This document shows, one piece after another, positions 51,978 through 61,760 of a DNA stretch of 64,000 nucleotides. Each line of letters begins with the position of its first letter. The first letter of the stretch is position 1. The notes below the pieces were generated by a model, which was not told the origin of the DNA, did not search any database, and saw only the letters and a list, made by a program, of their open reading frames with translations. The position numbers and the translations under genes are program-made. Source of the stretch: Sphingomonas sp. SRS2. GTDB taxonomy: Bacteria; Pseudomonadota; Alphaproteobacteria; Sphingomonadales; Sphingomonadaceae. The stretch covers positions 27,689-91,688 of the forward strand of contig NZ_LARW01000092.1 of assembly GCF_000971055.1 (NCBI RefSeq). Direction: 5' to 3'.

Positions 51978-53126
51978 TTGCCAACAGACACCACCCTTCG
52001 ACCAAGACTTCTTATTGTTGGCGCGTTTCCGAATCCAGATAGCCCAATAATTGGTGGTATTGTTACCGTTTGCAGAGCGCTGGTGACGCCACGCTTTATC
52101 GGAAAATTTGAACTGATTCTTGTCGATAGTACTCAGATTAGCAATCCGCCTCCTCGATTTTGTACGCGTGCATGGTTGAGCATCTGGCGTTTTGCGCGCT
52201 ACATCCGTGCGCTCCTGTTTGAACGTCCACAGGGTGTTCTCCTGTTTGCGTCGACCGGGGCTAGCCTCATTGAAAAGGCAGCGATGGCGATAGTCGCCCG
52301 GCTTTTAGCAATCCCTGTTGCGCTCTTTCCACAGGGCGGGGCGGTAATTGATATTATAGAGAAAGATAGGCTTGGTAGCTCGGTCTTTCGGGCTGCGCTA
52401 AAGACCGGGAATAAGTTTTTTTGCCAAGGTTTAAGGTGGCAGCAGTTGGCAACTAATCATCTCAATTATAGCCAAATTGATGCTCCAATTATTGAGAATT
52501 GGTCTGCTTCGCCGGCGCTACTTGAGGTCGGTCGTGCGCGGTTCTCGCGAGAAACTCCGCTACGAATTATATTCGTCGGTTGGTTGGAAAAAGAAAAGGG
52601 CGTTGCAGAGTTGTTACATGCAAGCGCGTGTCTCGGGAATTTATTTGAGTTTCAACTCATTATTGTTGGCGATGGTCATTTTTCTGCCGAAGCCCATGCA
52701 TTAGTCGACGAACTGGGCTTAACTAACAAGGTTATCTTCAAAGGTTGGGTTAGTTCTGACAGTATACCGATACTTTTGGGCAACGCAGATATTTTTGTGC
52801 TTCCCTCTTATGCAGAGGGTTTGCCAAACGCGATGATTGAGGCGATGGCGGCTGGTTTGCCAGTAGTGGTATCACCCGTTGGCAATATTCCGCAGGTGGT
52901 CACCGATGGGGTGAATGGACTGCTTGTTCCGGTCAAAGATGTAATGAAACTTAGAACAGCGCTCGCTTCACTGCTCGGCGACGCTGATCTAAGGATGATC
53001 TTGGGAAGGAATGCACATCACACGGCAGTGAAATCCTTCTCTACGGAAGTTGCATTGGAGAAATTGGAAAAGGAAATCAGGAGGATGATGCGGAAGATGG
53101 AGCACTCCGCATCTGAAATCTCGTAG
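51978..53126 (+). CDS. GT4-family glycosyltransferase, AT-rich, likely acquired
   Basis: The 382 residues (TTG start) form a GT-B retaining glycosyltransferase. The N-terminal part has FPNPDSPIIGGIVTVCRAL, and the donor-binding part has FVGWLEKEKGV, IVGDG and the ExxxxxxxE motif in LPSYAEGLPNAMIEAMAAGLP. It adds a sugar from an NDP donor to a lipid-linked glycan at the membrane. The base composition is clearly more AT-rich than both sides, and both neighbours are broken at the junctions. The gene itself looks whole. Donor and acceptor are unknown. Confidence 0.88.
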   Translation: MPTDTTLRPRLLIVGAFPNPDSPIIGGIVTVCRALVTPRFIGKFELILVDSTQISNPPPRFCTRAWLSIWRFARYIRALLFERPQGVLLFASTGASLIEKAAMAIVARLLAIPVALFPQGGAVIDIIEKDRLGSSVFRAALKTGNKFFCQGLRWQQLATNHLNYSQIDAPIIENWSASPALLEVGRARFSRETPLRIIFVGWLEKEKGVAELLHASACLGNLFEFQLIIVGDGHFSAEAHALVDELGLTNKVIFKGWVSSDSIPILLGNADIFVLPSYAEGLPNAMIEAMAAGLPVVVSPVGNIPQVVTDGVNGLLVPVKDVMKLRTALASLLGDADLRMILGRNAHHTAVKSFSTEVALEKLEKEIRRMMRKMEHSASEIS

Positions 53127-53137
53127 CTATTTAGCAG

Positions 53138-54076
53138 ATGCTCTGGCAGCTTGATGAGCCACTCGCGGATCCGGCGCCGCTCGATGTGCTTTACATCAGC
53201 CAGCTGGCACGCACCGCCGGTATCAAGGTGCTCTTGTCCGGGGTCGGTGGCGACGATCTTTTCTCGGGCTATCGCCGTCATCTCGCGGTCAGCTACGACT
53301 GGTTGTGGTCGTGGATGCCCGCGATGGCGCGTCGCGGGCTCGCCGGGCTTTCGCGTCAGCTCGACCAGCGGACCGCACTCGGGCGGCGCGCTTCGCGTCT
53401 TTTCGGCAATGCCGACGGTAGCGAACATATGCAGCTTGCCAAATATTTCGCCTGGGCGCGGCGGGGCGATCTTCACGCGCTATACACGCCTGAGCTGAAC
53501 GCCGCGATCAACGACATCTCTGCCGATCAGCCGATGCTCGATCACTTGCGCCGCATGTCGCCCGAAACATCGCGCCTTGAAAAGCTGTTATCGCTCGAAC
53601 AGCGTTTCTTCCTTGCCGACCATAACCTGATCTACACCGATAAGATGGCGATGGCAGCCAGCGTCGAAGTGCGCGTGCCGTTCCTCGATCCCGATCTCGT
53701 CGATCTCGCTGCCCGGATCCCGGGCCGATTCAAGCAGCGTGGCCGCGAGGGCAAGTGGGTTCTGAAGAAGGCGATGGAGCCCTATCTCCCCTGTGATGTC
53801 ATCTACCGGCCCAAATCGGGCTTTGGCGCGCCGCTGCGCTTATGGCTGCAGGGAGACCTGCGACCGCTGATGTTCGATATATTATCGACGGACAGCCTGC
53901 GCGCGCGGGGGCTGTTTGATCCTGTCGCGGTCGACCGGTTGATCGCAGATAACGACGCCGGCCGGGTCGATGCAGCCTATACGATCTTCTCGCTGATGTG
54001 CGTCGAGATCTGGTGCAGGAAGTTCATGGGCAGCAACTTCTCCTTCGAAGCTGAAAGACGTGCAGCGATGGCTTGA
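53138..54076 (+). pseudogene. Asparagine synthase (AsnB-like), C-terminal fragment
   Basis: The 312 residues match only the synthetase domain: WQLDEPLADPAPLDVLYIS, VLLSGVGGDDLFSGYRR (PPi-loop region follows), LIYTDKMAMAASVEVRVPFLD and KSGFGAPLRLWL. The N-terminal glutaminase half with its catalytic Cys, about 300 residues, is absent; a TAG lies two codons before the ATG, 11 bases after the glycosyltransferase stop, and no ribosome site is visible. Family members in glycan clusters amidate uronic acids. This copy is probably dead or limited to free ammonia. Confidence 0.75.
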
Positions 54077-54146
54077 TTCCTGTCGCGCTGCAGCACAAGC
54101 AATGGCGCCGCACCGTGTGGTGTCAACGAGGTGATCGAAGCATATC

Positions 54147-56297
54147 ATGAGACAGCTGCTGCAGAACCTGGGCAACGGCGACACCTCGATAATCGACGTT
54201 CCCGTTCCCGCCGCGACGCCCGGCACCATAGTGATCGCCAGCCGCACAACCCTGATCTCGGCCGGAACCGAACGTATGCTCGTCGATTTCGGACGTTCTT
54301 CGATGCTCGGCAAGGCGCGCCGTCAGCCTGAAAAAGTGAAGATGGTCGTCGACAAGGTTGTGGCTGACGGGCTGTTCGCCACGCTCGATGCCGTTCGCAG
54401 CAAGCTCGCCCAGCCGATCCCGCTGGGCTATTGTAATGCGGGCACGGTGATGGAGGTGGGAGACGGCGTACGGGGATTCCGTCCCGGCGATCGCATCGTC
54501 TCCAACGGATCGCATGCGGAAGTGGTCCGTGTTCCCGCAAATCTTTGCGCGAAGATTCCCGATGGGGTGAGCTACGAGGCCGCAGCCTTCACCGTGATCG
54601 GCGCGATCGGGCTGCAGGGCATCAGGTTACTGTCCCCGGCGCTCGGAGAGGCCGTCGCGGTGACGGGGGTGGGCCTCATCGGGCTTCTTGCCGTCCAACT
54701 GCTCATCGCGCAGGGTTGTCGTGTTCTGGCGATCGACCTCGACCCGGACAAACTCAAGCTGGCGCGCAGCTTCGGCGCCGAGACCTGCAATCCCGCGCAG
54801 GGCGAGGATCCGGTTGCAGCCGGCATCGCCTTCAGCCGCGGGCGCGGCATGGACGCTGTCCTGATCGCCGCATCAACCGCATCGAGCGACCCGGTCGTCC
54901 AGGCGGCAAGGATGTGCCGCAAGCGGGGTCGCATCGTCCTCGTCGGTACGACCGGGCTCGAGTTGAACCGCGCGGATTTCTACGAGAAGGAACTTAGTTT
55001 CCAGGTATCCTGCTCCTACGGACCCGGGCGTTACGACCCGGACTATGAGGAGGGCGGACAGGATTATCCGGTGGGCTTTGTCCGCTGGACCGAGCAGCGT
55101 AATTTTGAGGCGATCCTCGACATGCTCGCCAATCGGCGGATTGACGTCACACCGCTGATCAGCCGCCGTATCCCTTTCGAACAAGCCGCGTCGGGCTATG
55201 ACCTGTTGACCGCCGACAAGGCGCTGCTCGGCGTGCTGCTCAATTATAGCGATGTTGCCGTGAAGAACGATGCGCGTTCGCGCGTCGTTAGGCTGGCCGA
55301 TGCGCCGTCATCGGCGGGCAGGGCGGGCGTTCCGCTGTGCGGCTTCATCGGCGCCGGAAATTATGCCTCCCGCGTTCTCATTCCGGCGTTCCGCGCGGCC
55401 GGCGCGCGGCTGCGGACGATCGCCACGTCCGGCGGGCTGAGCGGAGCCATCCAAGGCAGGACGTCGGGATTCGAACAGGTATCCACCGATGTGGGCACGA
55501 TTTTCTCCGATCCGGACATCAACGTGGTGGCGATCGTTACGCGTCATGACCAGCACGCGCCCCTCGTCTGCCGCGCACTAGAGGCGGGCAAGCATGTGTT
55601 CGTCGAGAAGCCGCTGGCATTGACCGGCGCGGAACTCGGCGAAATCCGCGCGGCATATGCTGAGGCCGCGGCCACCGGGACAGCACCCGGCGTGATGGTC
55701 GGCTTCAATCGTCGCTTCGCGCCGCACGTCATGCGCATGAAGGCGCTCATCGACGGGGTGCGCGAACCCAAATCCTTTATCATGACGATGAATGCTGGGG
55801 CGATCCCTGCGGGACACTGGACGCATGATCCGAAAGTTGGCGGCGGGCGCGTGCTGGGCGAGGCGTGTCATTTGATCGATCTAATGCGCTTCCTGGCCGG
55901 TGCCGCGATCGTCTCGGTGCAGGCGCGGCGCATGGGCGAGAATAGCGTTGAACCGATCGTTGATGACAAGGCGGCGCTGATTCTCGGTTTCGCCGATGGT
56001 TCGTTCGGTACGATCCATTATCTGGCCAACGGTTCGTCTCGTTTCCCCAAGGAGCGCGTGGAGGTTTTCTGCGCCGGACGGGTGTTGCAGCTCGACAATT
56101 TCCGTCGGCTCACAGGCTATGGCTGGCCGGGCTTCCGGAAAATGGGTGGCTGGCGGCAAGACAAAGGTCAAAACGCCTGCGCTGCGGCTTTCCTGCACGC
56201 GGTTGAGCAAGGCGCTCCAATGCCGATCCCGTTCGAAGAACTGATGGAGGTTGCGGCCGTCACTATCAGGGTCGATGAGATCCTGCGCAATCAATGA
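54147..56297 (+). CDS. Two-domain oxidoreductase (alcohol dehydrogenase-like plus Gfo/Idh/MocA)
   Basis: The 716 residues fuse a zinc-type MDR dehydrogenase (about 1-360; VAVTGVGLIGLLAVQLL is the NAD-binding turn) and a Gfo/Idh/MocA oxidoreductase (about 380-716; CGFIGAGNYASRVLIPAF, VEKPLAL, GEACHLIDLMRFLAG). Such bi-domain proteins occur next to heparinase-type and amidotransferase genes in polysaccharide clusters and are thought to act on sugar or uronic acid intermediates. GAGGTGAT precedes the ATG. The stop overlaps the next start by four bases. Confidence 0.9.
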   Translation: MRQLLQNLGNGDTSIIDVPVPAATPGTIVIASRTTLISAGTERMLVDFGRSSMLGKARRQPEKVKMVVDKVVADGLFATLDAVRSKLAQPIPLGYCNAGTVMEVGDGVRGFRPGDRIVSNGSHAEVVRVPANLCAKIPDGVSYEAAAFTVIGAIGLQGIRLLSPALGEAVAVTGVGLIGLLAVQLLIAQGCRVLAIDLDPDKLKLARSFGAETCNPAQGEDPVAAGIAFSRGRGMDAVLIAASTASSDPVVQAARMCRKRGRIVLVGTTGLELNRADFYEKELSFQVSCSYGPGRYDPDYEEGGQDYPVGFVRWTEQRNFEAILDMLANRRIDVTPLISRRIPFEQAASGYDLLTADKALLGVLLNYSDVAVKNDARSRVVRLADAPSSAGRAGVPLCGFIGAGNYASRVLIPAFRAAGARLRTIATSGGLSGAIQGRTSGFEQVSTDVGTIFSDPDINVVAIVTRHDQHAPLVCRALEAGKHVFVEKPLALTGAELGEIRAAYAEAAATGTAPGVMVGFNRRFAPHVMRMKALIDGVREPKSFIMTMNAGAIPAGHWTHDPKVGGGRVLGEACHLIDLMRFLAGAAIVSVQARRMGENSVEPIVDDKAALILGFADGSFGTIHYLANGSSRFPKERVEVFCAGRVLQLDNFRRLTGYGWPGFRKMGGWRQDKGQNACAAAFLHAVEQGAPMPIPFEELMEVAAVTIRVDEILRNQ

Positions 56298-58099
56298 GAC
56301 GTCTGTGGGGGCTCATGCGGACGATCCCCCGTCTCGGATTGTCCAGCATAGCGAGGGTAATGGTTTATCGCCTGGGCGTGCGGAGCGGGATAAACCCAGT
56401 CCGCCGCCTGACATCCGCCCCGTTCGACGGCCCCTTCTTCACGGAAGAAGTCGGCGATGTCGAGCGCAAGCAACCCGCCACGCTCGTCTATTTCGGCTGG
56501 CTCGAACAGCCGGTGACGGATCAGGCCCCGGCCTGGTTCCGTAATCCTCTAACCGGTCGCGAGATCACGGCCGCGAGCAGGCCGTGGTGGACCATCCCCG
56601 ACTTCGATCCCGAAGTCGGTGACATCAAGCTGCTGTGGGAGCCGTCACGCTTTGGTTGGTGCCTCGATCTCGCCTTGGCCGCACGGGACGGCGACGCTCA
56701 GGCCGGTCCGCAGATGGAGCGTTGGCTGCGTGACTGGTGCGCGCGCAACCCGGCTTATAACGGGCCTAACTGGAAATGCGGGCAGGAGGCGTCTATCCGC
56801 GTCCTGCATCTCGCAATGGCGAGCCTTCTGCTGGGCGAGCCCGAGCAGGCGGCCCCCGGCCTTGCTGATCTGATCGCAGGCCATTTGCGGCGGATCGCGC
56901 CGACGATCGGCTATGCGATCGGGCAGGATAATAACCATGGTACTTCCGAGGCGGCGGCGTTGTTTGTCGGAGGAAGCTGGCTCACGCGTATCGGGCGGTC
57001 CGAAGGCAGTCGTTGGCTGGCGCTTGGCCGCTATTGGCTGGAGAATCGCGTCGATCGGCTGATCGCGGCCGATGGCAGCTTCAGCCAATATTCGCTCAAC
57101 TATCATCGCATGACGCTCGACACGCTCGTGATGGCGGAAATCTGGCGTCGACGACTTGAGCTTACAGATTTCTCCGCAGCCTTTCGCTCGCGCGCAGAGG
57201 CGGCTTCGCTGTGGCTGTACAATATGATCGATCCGCTTGGCGGTGACGGGCCGAATGTCGGCGCAAACGATGGCGCGCATCTCTTCAGGATCGGCACGGC
57301 ACCTTATCGCGACTATCGCCCCACCGTGCAGGCCAGTTCGGTGCTGTTCGGGGCAACGCGGGCCTATGGCGGTGAGGGCGACTGGAATCGTCCGCTACTA
57401 GCGTTCGGCGTGGACCTGCCCGATGCTGTGCGCGCGCCCGCCGGATCGGTACGTCTCGACGATGGCGGCTATATGATCCTTCGGTGCGGGCGAGCGGCCG
57501 CGATGCTGCGCTATCCCCGCTTCCGCTTTCGGCCGAGCCAATGCGATGCGTTGCATGTTGATCTCTGGCGTGACCACGAAAATCTCCTCGGTGACGCCGG
57601 CACCTATTCATACAATGACGGGGATGTATGGCTCGACTATTTCGGTGGGAATGCCGGTCATAACAATATCGCCTTCGACGGCCGCAATGCCATGCCACGG
57701 CTGGGGCGCTTTCTGTTCGGGGACTGGCTGCAGACCGGCGACGCAGTATTCGGAGCGCAGACCGGCGAAGCGATCGTCACCGATGCGCAAGGTGCCTGCC
57801 ATCACCGCAAGATTCAGCTGAACGCCGACAGGCTGGTGATTACCGACTCCGTTTCCGGATTTCGGAAGACGGCCAGGCTGCAGTGGCGCTTGCGGCCCGG
57901 CGACTGGCGGCATGATGGACCCTGCGACATCACCGATGGCCAGCACCGCCTCCGCGTCGCAAGCCCGGCGGCTATTAAGCTGGAGATCGCAACGGGATGG
58001 CGATCGCTCTTTTACCTATCGAAAGAGCCCATCCCCGTGGTCTCGGTTACATTGTCCGAGCCTGCCAACATAACCACCTGCTACAGCTGGACGGCATGA
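56294..58099 (+). CDS. Heparinase II/III-family protein
   Basis: The 601 residues have an alpha/alpha-toroid in the first 330 (GQDNNHGTSEAAALFVGGSWL, SFSQYSLNYHRMTLDTLVMAE) and a beta-sandwich afterwards (DALHVDLWRDHENLLGDAGTY). The Asn-His and Tyr-His pairs are the residues used for acid polysaccharide lysis in this family. There is no clear signal peptide, so it may act in the cytoplasm on lipid-linked glycan or have a synthetic rather than a lytic role. It overlaps both neighbours by four bases. Confidence 0.88.
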   Translation: MRRLWGLMRTIPRLGLSSIARVMVYRLGVRSGINPVRRLTSAPFDGPFFTEEVGDVERKQPATLVYFGWLEQPVTDQAPAWFRNPLTGREITAASRPWWTIPDFDPEVGDIKLLWEPSRFGWCLDLALAARDGDAQAGPQMERWLRDWCARNPAYNGPNWKCGQEASIRVLHLAMASLLLGEPEQAAPGLADLIAGHLRRIAPTIGYAIGQDNNHGTSEAAALFVGGSWLTRIGRSEGSRWLALGRYWLENRVDRLIAADGSFSQYSLNYHRMTLDTLVMAEIWRRRLELTDFSAAFRSRAEAASLWLYNMIDPLGGDGPNVGANDGAHLFRIGTAPYRDYRPTVQASSVLFGATRAYGGEGDWNRPLLAFGVDLPDAVRAPAGSVRLDDGGYMILRCGRAAAMLRYPRFRFRPSQCDALHVDLWRDHENLLGDAGTYSYNDGDVWLDYFGGNAGHNNIAFDGRNAMPRLGRFLFGDWLQTGDAVFGAQTGEAIVTDAQGACHHRKIQLNADRLVITDSVSGFRKTARLQWRLRPGDWRHDGPCDITDGQHRLRVASPAAIKLEIATGWRSLFYLSKEPIPVVSVTLSEPANITTCYSWTA

Positions 58100-59328
58100 A
58101 AATCCTCTACATCCACCAATATTTCTCCACGCCCAGCGGCGCGTCTGGGCTGCGATCCTATGATATGGCGCAGCGGGCGCTTAAACACGGTCATCGGGTG
58201 ACGATGGTCTGTGGTAATTCCTCGATCAGTCAGACCGGGATAGAGGAGCCGTTCCGCGGTGGCCATCGCCGCGGCATGGTGAACGGGATCGATGTGATCG
58301 AGTTCGACCTCGCTTACGCCAACGCGCATGGGCTGTTCCGGCGCGCCTGGACCTTCCTCCGCTTCGCGGTCGCCTGCGTTATGGTCGCGCTACGCGAGGA
58401 CTATGACGTCATCTTCACGACAACGACCCCGCTCACTGCGGGCATTCCGGGCATCGTAGCGCGCTGGCTTCGCCGCAAGCCGTTCGTATTCGAGGTGCGT
58501 GATCTCTGGCCGGAATTACCTAAGGCGATGGGGGTCATTCGGAACCCGATCGTGCTGACGCTGATGTCGGCACTTGAGTGGATATCGTACCGGTCGGCCG
58601 ACCGCCTGATCGGACTTTCGCCAGGGATCGTTGACGGTATCGCGCGACGCGGCGTGCATAGAGATCGCATCATTGAGGTGTCGAACGGATGTGACGTGGC
58701 CCTGTTCGGGACGACCGTCGCGCCTTGGCGCCCGGAAGGGGTACGGGATGGCGATCTGATGGCTGTCTTCACCGGCGCGCACGGTATGGCGAACGGGCTG
58801 GACGCGGTGCTCGACGTCGCGGCTGAACTCCAGCGGCGCGGGCGCGATGACATCCGCATCGTTCTGATAGGCGAGGGCAAGTTGAAGCCCGGGTTGCAGA
58901 AGCGGGCGCGGCGCGATGGCATTTCAAACGTGATCTTCCATGATCCGGTCGGCAAGCGGCGGCTCGTCGATCTGCTAGGGGCGGCGGATCTCGGGCTGCA
59001 GATCCTCGCTAATGTGCCCGCTTTCTATTACGGGACCTCGCCGAATAAGTTTTTCGACTATCTTGCCGCGGGGCGACCGGTGCTGATCAACTATCCCGGA
59101 TGGCTGGCGGAATATATCACCGTGCAGAAATGCGGCTTTGTCGTGCCGCCCGACGATGCAGCCGCTTTCGCCGATGCGCTTGAACGCGCTGCCGATGATC
59201 GCGCGACGCTGACGGCGATGGGTTCACGAGCGCAGCAGCTCGCAATTGAACAGTTTGATCGCGGCGATCTTGCCGATCGTTGGGTAGATTGGGTTAAGCG
59301 GGCAGCAACAGTGCGCGCGGCGGACTGA
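58096..59328 (+). CDS. GT4-family glycosyltransferase (WbuB-like)
   Basis: From ATG 58096 it has 410 residues. MKILYIHQYFSTPSGASGLRSYDMA is the WbuB-type start, cut here after the key SG-S-Y region; FEVRDLWPELPKAMG and VSNGCDVALF follow. The donor site lies in VFTGAHGMANGLDAVLD and the Glu-rich end in SPNKFFDYLAAGRPVLIN. WbuB-like enzymes add N-acetylated fucosamine or a related sugar in O-antigen synthesis. The exact sugar here is open. Confidence 0.9.
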   Translation: MKILYIHQYFSTPSGASGLRSYDMAQRALKHGHRVTMVCGNSSISQTGIEEPFRGGHRRGMVNGIDVIEFDLAYANAHGLFRRAWTFLRFAVACVMVALREDYDVIFTTTTPLTAGIPGIVARWLRRKPFVFEVRDLWPELPKAMGVIRNPIVLTLMSALEWISYRSADRLIGLSPGIVDGIARRGVHRDRIIEVSNGCDVALFGTTVAPWRPEGVRDGDLMAVFTGAHGMANGLDAVLDVAAELQRRGRDDIRIVLIGEGKLKPGLQKRARRDGISNVIFHDPVGKRRLVDLLGAADLGLQILANVPAFYYGTSPNKFFDYLAAGRPVLINYPGWLAEYITVQKCGFVVPPDDAAAFADALERAADDRATLTAMGSRAQQLAIEQFDRGDLADRWVDWVKRAATVRAAD

Positions 59329-59340
59329 GGGGGCGAAGGA

Positions 59341-60531
59341 GTGGAATCGGAACAATCGGCCGCTGCCATCGTCGACGCGGTTCGCGAAATATACGGATAT
59401 GATTTTGTACCGCTGCACCGGCCTGTCTTCGCCGGTGCGGAGAAGGCCAATCTCGCGGCATGTATCGATTCGAACTTCGTGTCGTCGGTCGGCGAAAAGG
59501 TCACGGCGTTCGAGGCCTCGATCGCCGCGTTTACCGGCAGTCGCTTTGCGGTGGCGACGGTCAACGGCACGGCGGCGCTTCATGTCGGACTTATCCTCGC
59601 CGGGGTCGAGCGAGGCGACGAAGTCATATCGCAGGCGCTCACCTTCGTCGCGACGTGCAATGCGATCAGCTATATCGGTGCGCATCCTGTTTTCGTCGAT
59701 GTCGATCGCGAGACAATGGGCCTGGGGGCCACCGCGCTGAAGCAGTTTTTGTCCGCCACCGTTCGCCTCACCGATGGCCGCGCCTATAATCGCGTGACTG
59801 GCCGGCGCATCGCCGCCTGCGTCCCGATGCACAGCTTCGGTCTCGCTTGCGAGATAGAGGAGATCGCCGATCTTTGCGCGGGCTACGGCATCCCAGTGGT
59901 CGAGGATGCCGCCGAATCGCTCGGCAGCTATGTCGGCAAACGTCATACGGGCACCTTTGGGCTGATCGGCACGTACAGTTTTAACGGCAACAAGATTATC
60001 ACGACGGGTGGGGGCGGCATGATCGTCACCGATGACGAAATCATCGCGCGTCGGGCCAAGCATCTCACCACCACTGCGAAGACACCGCATCCCTATGAGT
60101 TCGTTCATGACGAGGTCGGCTTCAACTATCGCATGCCTAACCTCAACGCGGCGCTAGGTTGCGCCCAGATGGACCAACTCCCCGGCTTCTTGCGATTGAA
60201 GCGGGCGGTCGCGGATTATTATCATGACCGGCTCGCTGATATCGGTGCCGGGTTCATCAAGGAGAGGGAGGGCACGCGCGCCAATTACTGGTTGAACGCA
60301 CTATGCCTGCCGGATGCTGCCGCCCGCGACGCAGTCCTCAATGCCTGCAATGATGCCGGTGTGATGACCCGCCCCGTCTGGCGGCTGATGTCGAGCCTGC
60401 CGATGTTCCGCGACTGCATGCACGACGGGCTCGAAGTCTCGCGCTGGCTAGAAAAAAGGATCGTGAATATTCCGTCGAGTGTGCCCGATGCGGTGATAGC
60501 CGATGGGCCGCTAGGGCCGTATCTGGCATGA
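59341..60531 (+). CDS. LegC-type PLP aminotransferase (DegT/DnrJ/EryC1 family)
   Basis: The enzyme puts an amino group on C4 of a UDP-4-keto-6-deoxy sugar. The 396 residues contain the PLP Lys in YSFNGNKIITTGGGGM, the Asp of VVEDAAESLG and the start FVPLHRPVFAGAEKANLAACIDSNFVSSVG, which is the LegC form. The GTG start lies 12 bases after the glycosyltransferase stop. Together with the 4,6-dehydratase gene that follows it makes a UDP-4-amino-4,6-dideoxy-GlcNAc-type sugar. Confidence 0.92.
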   Translation: MESEQSAAAIVDAVREIYGYDFVPLHRPVFAGAEKANLAACIDSNFVSSVGEKVTAFEASIAAFTGSRFAVATVNGTAALHVGLILAGVERGDEVISQALTFVATCNAISYIGAHPVFVDVDRETMGLGATALKQFLSATVRLTDGRAYNRVTGRRIAACVPMHSFGLACEIEEIADLCAGYGIPVVEDAAESLGSYVGKRHTGTFGLIGTYSFNGNKIITTGGGGMIVTDDEIIARRAKHLTTTAKTPHPYEFVHDEVGFNYRMPNLNAALGCAQMDQLPGFLRLKRAVADYYHDRLADIGAGFIKEREGTRANYWLNALCLPDAAARDAVLNACNDAGVMTRPVWRLMSSLPMFRDCMHDGLEVSRWLEKRIVNIPSSVPDAVIADGPLGPYLA

Positions 60532-60571
60532 TGATCGCTCTGGACTTTGGGAAAGCCTCACGGGAAATGCC

Positions 60572-61759
60572 ATGGATATTCTGAACCTGATCGGCCGGAC
60601 CGCGCCGCTCTTCGCAGCGGACGTTAGGGCGCATGATGACCGCCTGCGGGAAGTTGTCCGCGGAAGCCGGTTTCTGGTGATCGGTGGCGCCGGATCAATC
60701 GGACAGGCGGTTACGCGGGAGATATTCAAGCGCGGGCCAAGAACGCTTCATGTCGTCGACATCAGCGAGAACAACATGGTTGAGCTGGTACGCGATGTCC
60801 GCAGCACGCTCGGCTATATCGCCGGTGACTTCAGCACCTTCGCGATTGACTGCGGCTCGCGCGAATTCGAACAGCTGATGCGTCAAGCGGGGGGCTATGA
60901 CTATGTGTTCAACCTGTCTGCTCTCAAGCATGTTCGTAGCGAGAAGGACCCGTTCACCCTGATGCGGTTGATCGACGTCAACATCTTCAACACACTGAAG
61001 ACGCTGGGCATGGCACGTGAGACAGGCGCGGGCCGCTATTTCTGCGTCTCGACCGATAAGGCCGCGAATCCAGTCAACATGATGGGCGCTAGCAAGCGCA
61101 TCATGGAAATGTTTCTGATGCGCGAGAGCGAGACCATGCCGGTCTCTATGGCGCGCTTCGCCAATGTCGCCTTTTCCGACGGCTCGCTGCTCCACGGCTT
61201 CAACCAGCGCTTCGCCAAGCGGCAGCCCATCTCGGCACCCAGCGACGTGCGCCGCTATTTCCTCACCCCCGCCGAGTCGGGGGAGCTGTGCCTGATGTCC
61301 GGACTGCTCGGCGACAATCGCGATATCTTCTTTCCGAAGCTGAGCGAAGAGCTTGACCTGATCACATTCTCCGACATCGCCGTGCGCTATCTCGCCGCTC
61401 TCGGTTATGAGGCGGTGCCATGTGCGAGCGAGGACGAGGCGCGCGATCGCGCCGCCGAACTTATCCCGCGGCGCCGCTGGCCCTGCTATTTCTTTGCGAG
61501 TGACACCACGGGAGAGAAGGATTTCGAGGAGTTCTTCACGGCCGGTGAGGCGCTGGACATGGACCGCTTTACCAATATCGGGGTGATCCCGAGCCGGCTC
61601 GCCTATGATGATCGCGTGCTCGATCGCTTCATCGACGAGATAGGCGCCCTGCGCGCCGCCGGATCATGGGAAAAGGCACCCATAGTCGACCTGTTCAACG
61701 ATATGCTGCCTGAGTTCGCGCATAAGGAAACCGGCCGCTATCTCGACTCGCGGATGTAG
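60572..61759 (+). CDS. UDP-GlcNAc 4,6-dehydratase (LegB/PglF-type)
   Basis: This short-chain dehydrogenase has 395 residues. NAD binding is at FLVIGGAGSIGQAVTREIF, the substrate region at LSALKHVRSEKDPF, and the catalytic block is STDKAANPVNMMGASKRIME with Lys and Met. RFANVAFSDGSLLHGF and RRYFLTPAESGELCL are family blocks. No membrane part is present, unlike PglF/CapD. It supplies the 4-keto sugar for the LegC-type enzyme encoded just before it. Two bases separate it from the sugar transferase gene. Confidence 0.92.
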   Translation: MDILNLIGRTAPLFAADVRAHDDRLREVVRGSRFLVIGGAGSIGQAVTREIFKRGPRTLHVVDISENNMVELVRDVRSTLGYIAGDFSTFAIDCGSREFEQLMRQAGGYDYVFNLSALKHVRSEKDPFTLMRLIDVNIFNTLKTLGMARETGAGRYFCVSTDKAANPVNMMGASKRIMEMFLMRESETMPVSMARFANVAFSDGSLLHGFNQRFAKRQPISAPSDVRRYFLTPAESGELCLMSGLLGDNRDIFFPKLSEELDLITFSDIAVRYLAALGYEAVPCASEDEARDRAAELIPRRRWPCYFFASDTTGEKDFEEFFTAGEALDMDRFTNIGVIPSRLAYDDRVLDRFIDEIGALRAAGSWEKAPIVDLFNDMLPEFAHKETGRYLDSRM

Positions 61760-61760
61760 C

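Noticed and set aside
51670..53126. Glycosyltransferase as cargo of a transposon
   Set aside because: I find no inverted repeats, target duplication or transposase at either junction; recombination between clusters explains the data better.
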